64,000 nucleotides of DNA from Luteibacter sp. OK325 (GCF_003050935.1 NZ_QAOX01000002.1:558001-622000); one strand, 5' to 3'; positions 1-10,743 are shown, counted from the first letter of the stretch. The notes: generated by a model from the sequence alone, not told the origin. A program made the numbers and translations.

Positions 1-1630
<1,630 letters not shown>

Positions 1631-1706
1631 GGCACACCTCGGCTTGGTCGGGCGCCTAACATGCACTACGTGCCGTCAAAGCAGCCTTCACCGGTGTGAA
1701 CCCGAA

Positions 1707-2660
1707 TCAGGTGAGCATCACCACTTTGCCGATCGCTCCGCGGCTCTCCAGGAACGCGTGCGCCTTGCCGCCGTCGCGCAAGGGGAACGTGCCGGCAATC
1801 GTAGGAACCAGCGAACCTTTGCGAATAAGCGCGAACAATTCGGAGGCGCGCTGCCTGCGCACGTCGGCGTTGACGAGCACGTTCCATAGGTCACCGCCGG
1901 TGAGGGTCAGCGAGCGATCCATCAGCAGGCGCGGATCGACGGGGGCCGGATCGCCGCCGGCCATACCGTAGAACACGACGGTACCTCCCGTGCGAGTCGC
2001 TGCGAGGCTGTCGCCCAACGTGCTCCCGACCGAATCGTAGGTGACATGCACGCCCGCGCCCTCGGTCGCGTCCTGCACGCGCTCGACCAGATCCTCGTAG
2101 CCCATGACCATATCGGCGCCGGCGCGGCGCGCGGCGTCACGCTTGGCGTCGGACGAGGCGACGCCAATCACCAGCACGCCCCTGGCACGTAGCATCTGCA
2201 CAAGAAGGAGGCCCACGCCGCCCGCAGCGGCATGCACCAGGGCCACCTGACCCGGCTGGGGCGTCGAGCTATCGGTGACCAGGTACTGCGCGGTCAGCCC
2301 TTGCAACAGGACGGCCGCGGCCGTTTCCGCCGAGATGTCGTCCGGCAACGGAATCAGCTTGTCCACGTCGACGACGACCAGTTCGGCGTTGGCGAACGGC
2401 ATGTCGGCGAAGCCGACGCGGCTGCCTTGCGGATAAGGGCTCCCGGGCGACACGACGACGCCTGCCCCTTCGTAGCCAAGAATCCACGGCGCCGCGCCGG
2501 AGAGATGGTAGGTGCCATTGCGCCGGTACACGTCTGCGAAATTCAGGCCGACGGCCTGCGTACGGACGAGCACCTGGCCCGGGCCGGGAACCGGGTCGGC
2601 GATGCTGTCCCAACGCAGGACATCGGTACCGCCGAAGCGGTCGAACAGGAGGGCGTGCAT
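1707..2660 (-). CDS. NAD(P)H:quinone oxidoreductase, medium-chain dehydrogenase/reductase family
   Basis: 317 residues, the usual length for zinc-free quinone oxidoreductases (QOR). N-terminal GroES-like domain (PGPGQVLVRTQAVGLNFADVYRRNG, then GYEGAGVV) and a Rossmann domain with the nucleotide-binding motif HAAAGGVGLLLVQ near residue 165. The cysteine and histidine ligands of zinc alcohol dehydrogenases are absent, which fits QOR. Likely a cytosolic one- or two-electron quinone or enone reductase using NADPH. It lies 76 bases beyond the catalase start on the same strand, so the two could share stress-related control, but no common promoter was identified. Substrate unknown. Confidence 0.9.
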   Translation of the reverse strand: MHALLFDRFGGTDVLRWDSIADPVPGPGQVLVRTQAVGLNFADVYRRNGTYHLSGAAPWILGYEGAGVVVSPGSPYPQGSRVGFADMPFANAELVVVDVDKLIPLPDDISAETAAAVLLQGLTAQYLVTDSSTPQPGQVALVHAAAGGVGLLLVQMLRARGVLVIGVASSDAKRDAARRAGADMVMGYEDLVERVQDATEGAGVHVTYDSVGSTLGDSLAATRTGGTVVFYGMAGGDPAPVDPRLLMDRSLTLTGGDLWNVLVNADVRRQRASELFALIRKGSLVPTIAGTFPLRDGGKAHAFLESRGAIGKVVMLT

Positions 2661-2779
2661 GGGCGGACCTGTGGCCTTGTACCGGGATGGTGGCCGTATG
2701 GTAGGGCAGATATCGCCCCTCGCGCCCGGGCGGCGTATAACCCGTGAACACAGTCACATTCGCCACGTGCGGGGATCCC

Positions 2780-3190
2780 ATGAACAGCAACGCCGCTTTG
2801 CAGCACGCCAGGGGCAGCTTCAGCGTCGAGGTCAAACCGCAGACGCCGGACAACCCCGCCGCCGAGGGCTCCGGCTTGTCCCGCCTCTCATTGCAAAAGC
2901 AGTTCCAGGGCGACCTCGAAGGTACCGGCCAGGGCGAGATGCTCGGCGCCGGCGACGGCAAGACCTCGGGCGGTTATGTGGCGCTGGAGAAGATCAGTGG
3001 CACGCTCGGCGGTCGCAAAGGGAGCTTCGTCATGATCCACCGCGCGCTGATGGTGGGAGGCGCCCCGACGGAGTGGACGATCGAGGTCGTTCCGGAGTCG
3101 GGCACGGATGAGCTGAAAGGCTTGAGCGGTTCGATGAAGATCATCATCGCCGATGGCAAACACAGCTATGAGTTCACCTATTCGTTGTAG
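2780..3190 (+). CDS. DUF3224 domain protein
   Basis: 136 residues from ATG 2780; the reading frame also opens at GTG 2744, but the DUF3224-like sequence begins with ASGTF-type text (HARGSFSVEVKPQTP) just after 2780. The fold expected for this family is a small beta-barrel: alternating strands such as GTGQGEMLGAG, GGYVALEKISGTLGGRKGSFVMIHRALM and GTDELKGLSGSMKIII are visible. These proteins are widespread and uncharacterised. No signal peptide. Transcribed divergently from the quinone oxidoreductase (118 bases between starts). Function unknown. Confidence 0.8.
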   Translation: MNSNAALQHARGSFSVEVKPQTPDNPAAEGSGLSRLSLQKQFQGDLEGTGQGEMLGAGDGKTSGGYVALEKISGTLGGRKGSFVMIHRALMVGGAPTEWTIEVVPESGTDELKGLSGSMKIIIADGKHSYEFTYSL

Positions 3191-3210
3191 GAGCCGGCTG
3201 CGCCGGCGAA
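3188..3210. repeat. REP-type palindrome
   Basis: 'taggagccggctgcgccggcgaa': CCGGC/GCCGG stem with TGC loop, overlapping the DUF3224 stop codon. Same family as elements near 4541, 31763, 37635 and 56319. May act as a transcript 3' end for the gene. Confidence 0.6.
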
Positions 3211-3250
3211 CCCTCAGCTTCCCGGCCCTGCGAATGAGGCGATGCAATGA

Positions 3251-4603
3251 TCAGGCGAGCGCGCCGGCGTACTTGCGGCAGTGCTCGAGGTAGCCACCTT
3301 CGTGTGCCTGTACCAGCTCAACCACGCTACGCCATAGCCACGACGGCGCTTCGATGTTCTGCGGGCGGTTGCGTGCGAGTTCGCCGAGCCAGCTTTTGCG
3401 CTGGTCGCGATTCAACTGGGCCGCGTGCGCCCTGCCCACCACGTTGCCCAGATACCGGGCGACGTCCATGGCATCGGCGGGCTCCATCTGTTCGAGGTCG
3501 ATCTTCAGGTCTTGCGGGCGCAACTCGCGAACGAAGACGGTCTTGCCCTGGATGCGCGAGGCCATCATGCGCTGCCCCAGGTTGGGGGCAAGGTGGAGCG
3601 CTCCCTCCTTCACGCGGAGCGCGTTGTCGCGAGGCATCTCCGCCGTGGCGCTTCGCGGCGCGGCAGCGCGCAGTGCTTCCTTGACGTCGACCAGGCAAAG
3701 CTCCTTGCCGCCGCTCACCCGCATCAGCAACGCATAGCGGAGTCGTCCCAGCGAGCTGCAGCCCTTGACCCAGTATTTGGCGTCGACGAGTTCGACAGTG
3801 GCATCGTCCTCGCGGTGCACGAGTTGCGTGACCAGATTCTGCATCTCGATACCCGAGGCCAACGCCTCGAGCTCGGAGCGTTCCTTCTCGGTGACCGGCC
3901 AGAAGCGGCGGCCCAGCGGAATGGTCGGCTTCGGCCCGGCGATGCGCTCCTCGGCCAGATGCTTCCAGCGGCGCCTGGTCGCCGCCTTCATGACCAGACT
4001 GATGCACGACGGACGCTCGACGAGGCGATACTCCTTTCGCCCGCTACCCATGGCGCGCTCGTAGCCGTCGATGAGTTGCTCGACCATGCGCGCGGTGATC
4101 ACGCCCGGAAGGTCGGAACCGCGGGCGGCGGTGGCGAGCGACACAGCCAGGCGAACGATGTCATGCGCGGGGTTGCCCATCACCGTCTGGTCGAGGTCGC
4201 GGATCTGGATGTCGATGCCGCCGTTGTTGTCAGCGACCGGACCGATATTGCTTACATGGCAATCGCCGCAGATCCAGATGTCCGGACCCTTCGGCAACGC
4301 TCGTCCCGCATGTTCCAGCCAGTCGTAGAACTGCACCGTGTTGCCGCGGACGAAGGCGTGTGCCGAGCGTGCCATCTTGAGGTTACGTAGCGCCGTGAGG
4401 CTCGCTGCGCGATCTTCCGGTTCAACGGTTCCCTTGACTGCCACGAAGCGCCTCGTAAGTTCTTGCGCATCGATAGTGAGCGCGTATGGCCAGGGAGCGT
4501 GTCGTGGGGGGCGTGAAGTGAGTGCGAGGCGGAGGAGAACTGGCCCGCTGTCGCGGGATCGCCGATGAATCGGCTCCCACAGAGTCTGTGCAAGTCCGGC
4601 CAT
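3251..4603 (-). CDS. DUF2252 family protein
   Basis: 450 residues from ATG 4603. Conserved DUF2252 features: RMxxSxHAFxRG-like (KMARSAHAFVRGN), WICGDCHVSNIG, and IQIRDLDQTVMGNPAHD. The GDCHxxN and DLD pattern resembles the catalytic loop and metal site of aminoglycoside-phosphotransferase-like kinases, so a kinase-like fold is likely; activity is unknown. The start is doubtful: residues 9-21 are encoded by a REP element at 4541-4582 and no good ribosome site precedes 4603. GTG at 4444 (397 residues) has GAGG six bases upstream and may be the true start, although that would drop a segment (DAQELTRRF) that looks family-like. Confidence 0.8.
   Translation of the reverse strand: MAGLAQTLWEPIHRRSRDSGPVLLRLALTSRPPRHAPWPYALTIDAQELTRRFVAVKGTVEPEDRAASLTALRNLKMARSAHAFVRGNTVQFYDWLEHAGRALPKGPDIWICGDCHVSNIGPVADNNGGIDIQIRDLDQTVMGNPAHDIVRLAVSLATAARGSDLPGVITARMVEQLIDGYERAMGSGRKEYRLVERPSCISLVMKAATRRRWKHLAEERIAGPKPTIPLGRRFWPVTEKERSELEALASGIEMQNLVTQLVHREDDATVELVDAKYWVKGCSSLGRLRYALLMRVSGGKELCLVDVKEALRAAAPRSATAEMPRDNALRVKEGALHLAPNLGQRMMASRIQGKTVFVRELRPQDLKIDLEQMEPADAMDVARYLGNVVGRAHAAQLNRDQRKSWLGELARNRPQNIEAPSWLWRSVVELVQAHEGGYLEHCRKYAGALA
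4541..4582. repeat. REP-type palindromic element
   Basis: Sequence 'tggcccgctgtcgcgggatc' followed by 'gccgatgaatcggctcccac'. It contains two small stems, CCCGC/GCGGG and GCCGAT/ATCGGC. A close copy sits at 37672-37713. Here it lies inside the nominal 5' end of the DUF2252 gene. Confidence 0.6.
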
Positions 4604-4615
4604 GGTTAGAAGGGT

Positions 4616-5401
4616 TTAGCCGGGGCGCGGGTCGGGGCGGGTTGAGACCAGGCGCAGGAAGGCTTCGTGCTGGTAGCGGCTCATGCGCAGTTTTTGTCCC
4701 GTGTCCATGGTGACCACATGGTGGCCGTTGAACCACGGGTGGATGGCCTGCACGCGACGGACGTTGATGATCGCCGAGCGGTGGATGCGGGCGAACTGGT
4801 TCGGGTTGAGTCGTTCGGCGAGAGCCGCCATGGTTTCCCGCAGTTCGTACTGACGATCGGCCAGGTGGATCTGCACGAGGTTGCCATCGGCCTTGATCCA
4901 GACGATGTCGCCTACGTCGACGAAGGCCACGTGTTCGTCGGTACGCACCGGGATGCGCTCCAGATAGTTATCGCGCTGTTTGAGCGCATCGAGCACTTGT
5001 TGAATGCCGGAGCCGCCAGCGGCATGCACCGCCACGGCGGACAACCGTGACTTGACGCGCTGCAAGGTCTCGGCGAATCGCTGTCGGCTGAAAGGCTTGA
5101 CGAGATAGTCCACGGCGTTCGCTTCGAAGGCCTTGACGGCGTACTGCTCGAAGGCGGTGACGAAGACGGTGGCGGGCATGCGGGACGCGCCGATCGTCGC
5201 GACGACATCCATGCCATGAATGCCGGGCATCTGGATGTCGAGGAAGACCAGGTCCGGCGACTGGTTGCGGATGGCCTGAACGGCGGAGACGCCGTCGCCG
5301 CACTCTTCGAGTATTTCGATCTCCGGGTCGTCACGCAGCAGGCGCACGATGGCGCTGCGGGCCAGCGGCTCGTCATCGACCACCAGCGCGGTGATCGTCA
5401 T
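4616..5401 (-). CDS. LytTR-type DNA-binding response regulator
   Basis: 261 residues. Receiver domain at 1-120 with acidic pair D9-D10, phospho-acceptor D55 (FLDIQMPG), T82 and K102 (VDYLVKPF). C-terminal LytTR DNA-binding domain (about 150-250) shows the family strings IPVRTDEHVAFVDVGDIVWIKADGNLVQIH and FARIHRSAIINVRRVQ. Its ATG overlaps the stop of the upstream sensor kinase by four bases (ATGA), so the two are translationally coupled. Targets unknown; a cytosolic transcription factor of the AlgR/LytR class. Confidence 0.93.
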   Translation of the reverse strand: MTITALVVDDEPLARSAIVRLLRDDPEIEILEECGDGVSAVQAIRNQSPDLVFLDIQMPGIHGMDVVATIGASRMPATVFVTAFEQYAVKAFEANAVDYLVKPFSRQRFAETLQRVKSRLSAVAVHAAGGSGIQQVLDALKQRDNYLERIPVRTDEHVAFVDVGDIVWIKADGNLVQIHLADRQYELRETMAALAERLNPNQFARIHRSAIINVRRVQAIHPWFNGHHVVTMDTGQKLRMSRYQHEAFLRLVSTRPDPRPG

Positions 5402-6519
5402 GCGGTAACGACCTCGGGCGCGTCGTCGATTTCCTCGATCTCGCGAAACGGCAGCTGGATGCGGCAGACCACGCCTTCGGGCCAGATGATGTCCAGGCGC
5501 ACGTGGGCAGCGTCGCCGTAGAGTTCACGCAGGCGCAGTTCGGTGTTGGACAGGCCGATACCGTGCCCTGCCCTCGTGCCGATGGCCTGTCCGTTCTTCT
5601 CCAGTGTGCTGTTTCGGTTGCGCACCTCGATGCGGAGCGTGTCACCGTCGCGGCGGCTCTCGATCTCGATGCAGTCGGCACCCAGCCGCTCGCCGATACC
5701 GTGGCGAATGGCGTTCTCCACAATCGGCTGGAGGATCAGGCTGGGCACGGCGCAATCGAGCGTATCGGGCGCCACGTAGATGCGCGTGGTGAGACGATCC
5801 TTGAAGCGCATCTGCTGGATACCGAGGTAAAGGTCCAGCAGCACCAGCTCGCGTCGCAGGCTGATCTCCTGGCCGTCGTAATCTTCGAGGAAGGCACGAA
5901 GCAGCTCGCTCAGGCGAAGCAGCATGTCTTCGGCGGAGAGTGCGTCCTCCTTGAGCAAGGTAGCGATGGCGTGCAGCGTGTTGAACAGGAAGTGCGGCTG
6001 CAACTGCGACTTCAGCGCCTGCAGGCGCGACTGCGCGAGTTCGGTCGCCAGGCGGCCGGCCTCGACTTCACGCCGCGTCTTCTCATCATGGAAGTACATG
6101 GCCTGCTGGATCGCGAACAGGGCCCAGTAGGTGAGCAGCCCCGTGGCGAAGTGCTGGCCGATGAACTGGCTCAGTTGTTCGCCAAGGGAACTCTCTTCGG
6201 TGAAGATCGAGAAGAAGGCGCCGATCAGCTGCGCCAGCATGGTCACGCCAAAGCTCAGCGGCAGCTGCATGCCAAGGCCACGCAGGCGTACCGGCGGGCG
6301 GATCGGAAACCGTGCCGCCAGGCGAAATACCTGGGGAGCCAGCGCCGCCCACACGTACCACTGGATCAGCGACCAGCGCAGGTAGTCGAAGATGCTCCAG
6401 GTGTGGCCGGAGAGGTCGTCCTGCAGGTAGTGCTGCTCGGCGAACACCACGGCGACGATCGTCCAGAGGCCGACATAACGTGCCAGCCCGATCTGTGCGG
6501 TACCGAGTCGAACCTTCAT
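5398..6519 (-). CDS. LytS/YehU-type sensor histidine kinase
   Basis: 373 residues. Four hydrophobic segments in the first 150 residues (VGLWTIVAVVFAEQH, LIQWYVWAALAPQVF, LPLSFGVTMLAQLIGAFF, FATGLLTYWALFAIQQAMYF) with no obvious extracellular sensor domain, then the His_kinase signature LQPHFLFNTLHAIATLLKED with the phospho-accepting His, and an HATPase with VENAIRHG and GHGIGLSNTELRL. Partner of the LytTR regulator immediately downstream (4-base overlap). Signal unknown. Confidence 0.93.
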   Translation of the reverse strand: MKVRLGTAQIGLARYVGLWTIVAVVFAEQHYLQDDLSGHTWSIFDYLRWSLIQWYVWAALAPQVFRLAARFPIRPPVRLRGLGMQLPLSFGVTMLAQLIGAFFSIFTEESSLGEQLSQFIGQHFATGLLTYWALFAIQQAMYFHDEKTRREVEAGRLATELAQSRLQALKSQLQPHFLFNTLHAIATLLKEDALSAEDMLLRLSELLRAFLEDYDGQEISLRRELVLLDLYLGIQQMRFKDRLTTRIYVAPDTLDCAVPSLILQPIVENAIRHGIGERLGADCIEIESRRDGDTLRIEVRNRNSTLEKNGQAIGTRAGHGIGLSNTELRLRELYGDAAHVRLDIIWPEGVVCRIQLPFREIEEIDDAPEVVTA

Positions 6520-6693
6520 GGCGATGCGTCCGAGCTGGGATGGCGCCCATGTTAGGCCCCGGCCGTGGCGGCGGGAAGCGTGACGTATGACCCACTACGA
6601 TTCATCCGCGCGCCACGACGATTCGTCACGAAACGCTTTTCGTCGTGCCCGGGAAACGGTTCCCTGAGGCCTCGAACAACCAAGGAGAGCCTC

Positions 6694-7071
6694 ATGCGCA
6701 CGAAACCGGTCCGTCTTGCCTTCGCCGTCGCGGCGCTGGTTGTCCTCGCCGCGGCCTGTCCCGCCCTTGCCGCCGACTTTCAGCCTCCGTCGGGTCCCGG
6801 CCGACTCTTCCGTATCGTCAACGCCAGCTTCGACAGCGTGACTGCGCTGGAGGTGGCCAACACGAACGCGACCGGTTACGAGTCGATCGACCTGCGCGAG
6901 CCGCTCCAGGGTGGGCTCACCTCGACCACGGTGCGCTTACCCGAAGGCACCTGCCTGCGAGATGTGCGCGCGACATTTCGCGACGGGCGTAGCGAGGTCT
7001 ACCGGGACGTCGACGTCTGCAAGGCCAGCGGACTCCGGCTGTCCGCGAAGGGATTACCAGCCGCGCACTAG
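6694..7071 (+). CDS. Small secreted protein, unknown function
   Basis: 125 residues from ATG 6694, preceded by AAGGAGAGCC (strong ribosome site). Clear signal peptide (basic MRTKPVR, hydrophobic FAVAALVVLAAACPALA, cleavage before ADFQPP). The mature part is about 100 residues with two cysteines (GTCLRDVRA, VDVCKASG) that could form a disulfide in the periplasm. No recognised domain. Convergent with the next gene; the 3' ends overlap by 18 bases. Divergent from the LytS-type kinase, so possibly a target of that system, which is only inference. Confidence 0.75.
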   Translation: MRTKPVRLAFAVAALVVLAAACPALAADFQPPSGPGRLFRIVNASFDSVTALEVANTNATGYESIDLREPLQGGLTSTTVRLPEGTCLRDVRATFRDGRSEVYRDVDVCKASGLRLSAKGLPAAH

Positions 7072-8181
7072 CGTGATGGTGATTTCCAGCATGATGAGCA
7101 CGACGATGGATATCTCCAGAAGCTCCGCACGGCGGCTGGAGGCCTCCTCGTAGAGCGCTGCATAAGTGTCGCGGATAATGGCGAGCTTGCGGTCCACCGA
7201 GGCGCCAAGCGTGGGCACGCGGAACAGCCCCAGTGCGGTGCTGTAGACGCGGGCCAGGTAGACGTCCTCGGTGACCTGCAGCGCGTTGTCCACACGTTCG
7301 GTCAGTTCGGTCACCTCGGCAACGAGGGTGTAGAGCCGCCGGGCCAGGTTGGCGAAACGTCGCGACGCGAACACCGAGGCGGCGCTGCGCGCGTTCTCCA
7401 CGCGGTCGTACATGCGCGGAAGCTCGTCGTCGAGCAAGGTGTCGTAGTAGCGGAATTCGACGAGCTGGGCGTTGGCCACTTCGATCACATCGGCCACGTC
7501 GGAATCGCGACGGGGCTCATAGATGAAGGCGCGATCCCAGGTAAGCACTACCAGGTCGTCGGCGTAGTAAGAAAAGCTGCGCGACATCAGTTCCTTTCGC
7601 GCGGCCGGCGACAGGCGCCGTTTCTCGCCGGAAAGCAGGCTGGTCAGGTCGACACGATCCTTCAGCGCCGCCGCATCCATTGGCTCATCGAACGCATGCA
7701 CGGTACCGATCAGGTAGTCCTCTTCGAGGGAGGCATCGATGGCGGGTCGGTCCAGGGCGGGCGAGATGATGTCGCGAACGCGCGCGAGCAGTTCCGTCCA
7801 GAAGTCCATGGGGCCGGCCGGCCCGAGCAGACGATCGAGTGCATCGAAATCGGCGACGAACTGGCTCCATGGCTGGTTCTTGACCTTCACCCGCGCGGCC
7901 AGCGCCGCCACGCCGAAGTCGTAGAGGCGCACGGACAGCTGCACCACGACCGGGCCCGCACCCAGCATCAATTCCACTTCGCCCAGGGCAAGCCACAAGG
8001 GGGCGACGCCAAAAGCTACCGCCTTGGGCGGAGTGCTGGACAGGTACGAACGGCTGAACGCGCTACTGGCACGCGCCGCCCAGAGCGTCTGGGCCTGCAC
8101 GAGGTCGATGGTGTAAGCGATGTCGATCAACCGCAGCGCGGTCAGTTCACCGGACGAGACCGTCAGTTCCTGGGATGTCAC
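7054..8181 (-). CDS. Tail-anchored RMD1/YagE-like (DUF155-like) protein
   Basis: About 375 residues from GTG 8181 (AGG ten bases upstream); the frame extends to TTG 8253 but has no ATG. No N-terminal signal; one C-terminal transmembrane helix (LLEISIVVLIMLEITITLV). The segment DDLVVLTWDRAFIYEP, a long predicted helical region (RMYDRVENARSAASVFASRRFANLARRLYTLVAEVTELTERVDNALQVTED) and the terminal membrane helix match the layout of the DUF155/RMD1 family, whose bacterial members are uncharacterised. Similarity judged by eye only. Confidence 0.6.
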   Translation of the reverse strand: MTSQELTVSSGELTALRLIDIAYTIDLVQAQTLWAARASSAFSRSYLSSTPPKAVAFGVAPLWLALGEVELMLGAGPVVVQLSVRLYDFGVAALAARVKVKNQPWSQFVADFDALDRLLGPAGPMDFWTELLARVRDIISPALDRPAIDASLEEDYLIGTVHAFDEPMDAAALKDRVDLTSLLSGEKRRLSPAARKELMSRSFSYYADDLVVLTWDRAFIYEPRRDSDVADVIEVANAQLVEFRYYDTLLDDELPRMYDRVENARSAASVFASRRFANLARRLYTLVAEVTELTERVDNALQVTEDVYLARVYSTALGLFRVPTLGASVDRKLAIIRDTYAALYEEASSRRAELLEISIVVLIMLEITITLVRGW

Positions 8182-8250
8182 GGATGCAACCTGATGCGAA
8201 AGACGACCCAGTCTAGACCCGGTTCGTGACACTCGGCTGCGATCGGCCTG

Positions 8251-8265
8251 CAAAGCACTGCTTTG
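8251..8265. promoter_or_regulatory. Perfect 15-bp palindrome upstream of pirin gene
   Basis: CAAAGCACTGCTTTG (7+1+7), about 90 bases upstream of the pirin start and beside the divergent DUF155-like gene. Could be an operator for either gene. No regulator gene adjoins it. Confidence 0.35.
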
Positions 8266-8353
8266 TGCAAGAGCTGGTATCCACGGTCCTTTAGCTTAGA
8301 CAGGTATGCTGGCCGTCCGCCCGGCCACCCCTTCCCTGCTCCGGAGTCAGCCC

Positions 8354-9058
8354 ATGTTCGTCATTCGCCACGCCGCCGACCGTGGCCACGCCAACCATGG
8401 CTGGCTCGATTCGCATCACAGCTTCTCGTTCGCCGACTACCGCGACGAAGACCACATGAACTTCGGGCCGCTTCGCGTGATCAACGAAGACCGGGTGGCC
8501 GCCGGCGCCGGCTTCGGCACGCATTCGCATCGCGACATGGAAATCATCAGCTACGTGCTCGAGGGCGAACTGGCCCATAGCGACTCCATGGGCAACAAGG
8601 TAGTGATCCGTCCCGGCGAGGTGCAGATCATGTCCGCCGGCAGTGGCGTGACCCATTCGGAAGAAAACCACGCGAAAACGCTTACCCACTTCCTGCAGAT
8701 CTGGATCATCCCCAACCAGCTTCACCTGCAACCAGGCTACGAACAGAAAACCTACCCTGACGCCGAGAAGCGCGGCAAGCTTCGCCTCGTCGCCAGCCAG
8801 AGCGGCGAACACGGCTCGGTGACCGTACACCAGGACGTGCGCCTCTACGCCGGCCTGTTCGGTCCGGACGAAACAGCCCACCACAACATCGGCTACGAGC
8901 GACTGGTGTACGTGCACGTCGTACGCGGCACGGTGCACGTCAACGGCCATCCGCTATCGGCAGGCGACGCGGCGAAGATCACCGCCGAAGAACGCGTGGT
9001 CCTGAGCGATGGCGTCGACAGCGAGGTACTGGTGTTCGACATGGCTGCCCTGGACTGA
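8354..9058 (+). CDS. Pirin family protein (YhhW-type)
   Basis: 234 residues from ATG 8354 (GGAG eight bases upstream). Two-cupin pirin: the N-terminal cupin carries the metal-binding set in FGTHSHRDMEIISYVLEGELAHSDSMGN and GVTHSEEN; NFGPLRVINEDRV is a family hallmark. E. coli YhhW-type pirins bind metal and can show quercetin 2,3-dioxygenase activity in vitro; the physiological role is unclear. The next gene starts five bases after the stop, so they probably form one transcription unit. Confidence 0.92.
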   Translation: MFVIRHAADRGHANHGWLDSHHSFSFADYRDEDHMNFGPLRVINEDRVAAGAGFGTHSHRDMEIISYVLEGELAHSDSMGNKVVIRPGEVQIMSAGSGVTHSEENHAKTLTHFLQIWIIPNQLHLQPGYEQKTYPDAEKRGKLRLVASQSGEHGSVTVHQDVRLYAGLFGPDETAHHNIGYERLVYVHVVRGTVHVNGHPLSAGDAAKITAEERVVLSDGVDSEVLVFDMAALD

Positions 9059-9062
9059 CGCC

Positions 9063-9749
9063 ATGCCCGCGCCGGCAGCCATGACCGATCGGGACCCCCT
9101 GGTCGTCCTGCTCACCCTGCTTTCGCTGACCACCGGCATTGTCGATGCGACGAGCGTGCTCGGGCTGGGCAAGGTGTTCACCGCGAACATGACCGGCAAC
9201 GTCGTGTTCCTGGGCTTCGCTGCCGCCGGTGCTAGCGGCTTTCACTGGGAGCTGTACGTGATCGCGCTGATCGCGTTCGGCCTGGGTGCGATCGGCGCCG
9301 GGCGACTCGGCAGGTTTTTCACCGGTCGCAGCCGGCGCCGCTGGCTCATCGTCTCCGCCACGATCGAAGCCAGCCTGCTCTGGATCGCTGCAGCCTGTGC
9401 GTTCGCCGCTCCGTCGGATACCGCCGCGGGCCTGCGTCTTACGCTGATCGCCCTGGTTGCCATTGCCATGGGGGCGCGCAATGCGACAGTGCGGCAGTTG
9501 AACGTTCCCGACCTGACCACCACCGTGGTCACCCGCACCATTACGGGGCTGGCCGCGGACTCCCGCCTCGCCGGTGGCCCGGGACACAACCTCGGCCGGC
9601 GAGTGCGCGCCATATTGGCCTTGTTCGTCGGCGCCGCCGTTGGTGCGTTCATGGTCCTGAGATGGGGGCTTGCCCCGCCCCTGGCCCTTGCCGGTGCGGC
9701 CGTGCTCGCCCTGTCGCTGGCCCTTGCGAAGGATGAAGCCAAGGAGTGA
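9063..9749 (+). CDS. YoaK/DUF1275 family membrane protein
   Basis: 228 residues from ATG 9063 (an alternative ATG lies at 9081). Six or so transmembrane segments. The family-defining N-terminal text is present: LTTGIVDATSVLGLGKVFTANMTGNVVFLGFA, then GARNATVRQLNVPDLTTTVVTRTITGLAAD. DUF1275 members are inner-membrane proteins without an established function. Directly behind the pirin gene with a four-base gap. Confidence 0.9.
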   Translation: MPAPAAMTDRDPLVVLLTLLSLTTGIVDATSVLGLGKVFTANMTGNVVFLGFAAAGASGFHWELYVIALIAFGLGAIGAGRLGRFFTGRSRRRWLIVSATIEASLLWIAAACAFAAPSDTAAGLRLTLIALVAIAMGARNATVRQLNVPDLTTTVVTRTITGLAADSRLAGGPGHNLGRRVRAILALFVGAAVGAFMVLRWGLAPPLALAGAAVLALSLALAKDEAKE

Positions 9750-9794
9750 AGCTTACTCACGGCATCCCGGCTTTCCTCCCCTGAAGAGGTTCGT

Positions 9795-10535
9795 ATGGCG
9801 ACACGTACGCTAGCCCTGTGCACTCTTTCCCTGCTGACCGGTTGCTTCGCCGTGTCTGCAGAGGACGCGCCCGCGACACTGACCAGGCAGCTGGTCGCTT
9901 CCACGCAGGCTCTTGTCGACGCCATCCCGAAAGGTGACAGGGCGACATGGCAGCGACTTCTTGCCGACGATGCCGTGCTGGTCGACGAGTTCGGGCGGGT
10001 CACGCACAAAGCCGACACCATCGCATCCCTCCACCCCTTCCCTGAAGGCTTTTCGGGCAGCATCGAGCTTCGCGAGGCGCACGTGACCCAACATGGGAAC
10101 ACCGCGACCCTGCAGGTCGAGGAGTACGAACAGGAGACCGTGTTCGGTCAGAAGCTCACGGTGCGATACCAGGCACTTCTCACCTATGTAAAGGAAGGCA
10201 GCGACTGGAAACTGATCGGGTACGCCGACGTTACCCTGCCGACCGAACCGCCGAGGGTCGATGTGAAGAACGTACGTGCGGACGATTATGCAGGTACCTA
10301 TCGCTATGCCCCGTCGCGAGCATGGACTGTCGTAAACAAGAACGGCGGACTCAGCTACACGACACACGCCGGCGGCACACCCAACATGCTCGAGCCCTTG
10401 GGCGGAGATATTTTCATGGGAAGCGACGACGAGCGGAACATTCTCATCTTTCGCCGTGGTGTCGATGGAAAAGTCGACAAGGTCATTGAGCGGCGCAAAT
10501 TCAACGACCTGACGCTAGTGCGGGATAAGCAGTAG
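9795..10535 (+). CDS. Exported NTF2/SnoaL-like (DUF4440-type) protein, possible lipoprotein
   Basis: 246 residues. N-terminal signal with LLTGC at residues 13-17, which fits a lipobox; an alternative is Sec cleavage after AVSA. Residues 28-145 read as an NTF2-like fold (TRQLVASTQALVDAIPKGDRATWQRLLADDAVLVDEFGRV ... TYVKEGSDWKLIGYADVTLP), a scaffold shared by many small enzymes and binding proteins. Residues 150-245 (DYAGTYRYAPSRAWTVVNKNGGLSYTT) form a beta-rich extension like those seen after DUF4440 or beta-lactamase domains. Monocistronic by position. Function unknown. Confidence 0.75.
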   Translation: MATRTLALCTLSLLTGCFAVSAEDAPATLTRQLVASTQALVDAIPKGDRATWQRLLADDAVLVDEFGRVTHKADTIASLHPFPEGFSGSIELREAHVTQHGNTATLQVEEYEQETVFGQKLTVRYQALLTYVKEGSDWKLIGYADVTLPTEPPRVDVKNVRADDYAGTYRYAPSRAWTVVNKNGGLSYTTHAGGTPNMLEPLGGDIFMGSDDERNILIFRRGVDGKVDKVIERRKFNDLTLVRDKQ

Positions 10536-10743
10536 GCGCCCCTCCGCATCCTCAGCATAAGTCTTTGGAAACAGGAGTCGACGATAGCTCCTTCCGTTTA
10601 TGCAGAACGAAATCGGTTGCGTCTATTCGCCGCGACCACGAACATCGCGTGAGTCAACGCCAGTCAATATAACGCGACTGTGGCGGTGAATTCCGGCTCG
10701 CGAGTGTGCGCGAGCCATGAGTGTTCAGCGATGGAATGCCGAC
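10536..10743. other. Intergenic stretch with a perfect hairpin
   Basis: Locally lower GC than its surroundings. Contains GGCTCGCG (10695-10702) and CGCGAGCC (10709-10716), a perfect 8-bp stem with a 6-base loop, immediately upstream of the next gene. No T-run follows, so it is not an obvious terminator. Confidence 0.4.
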
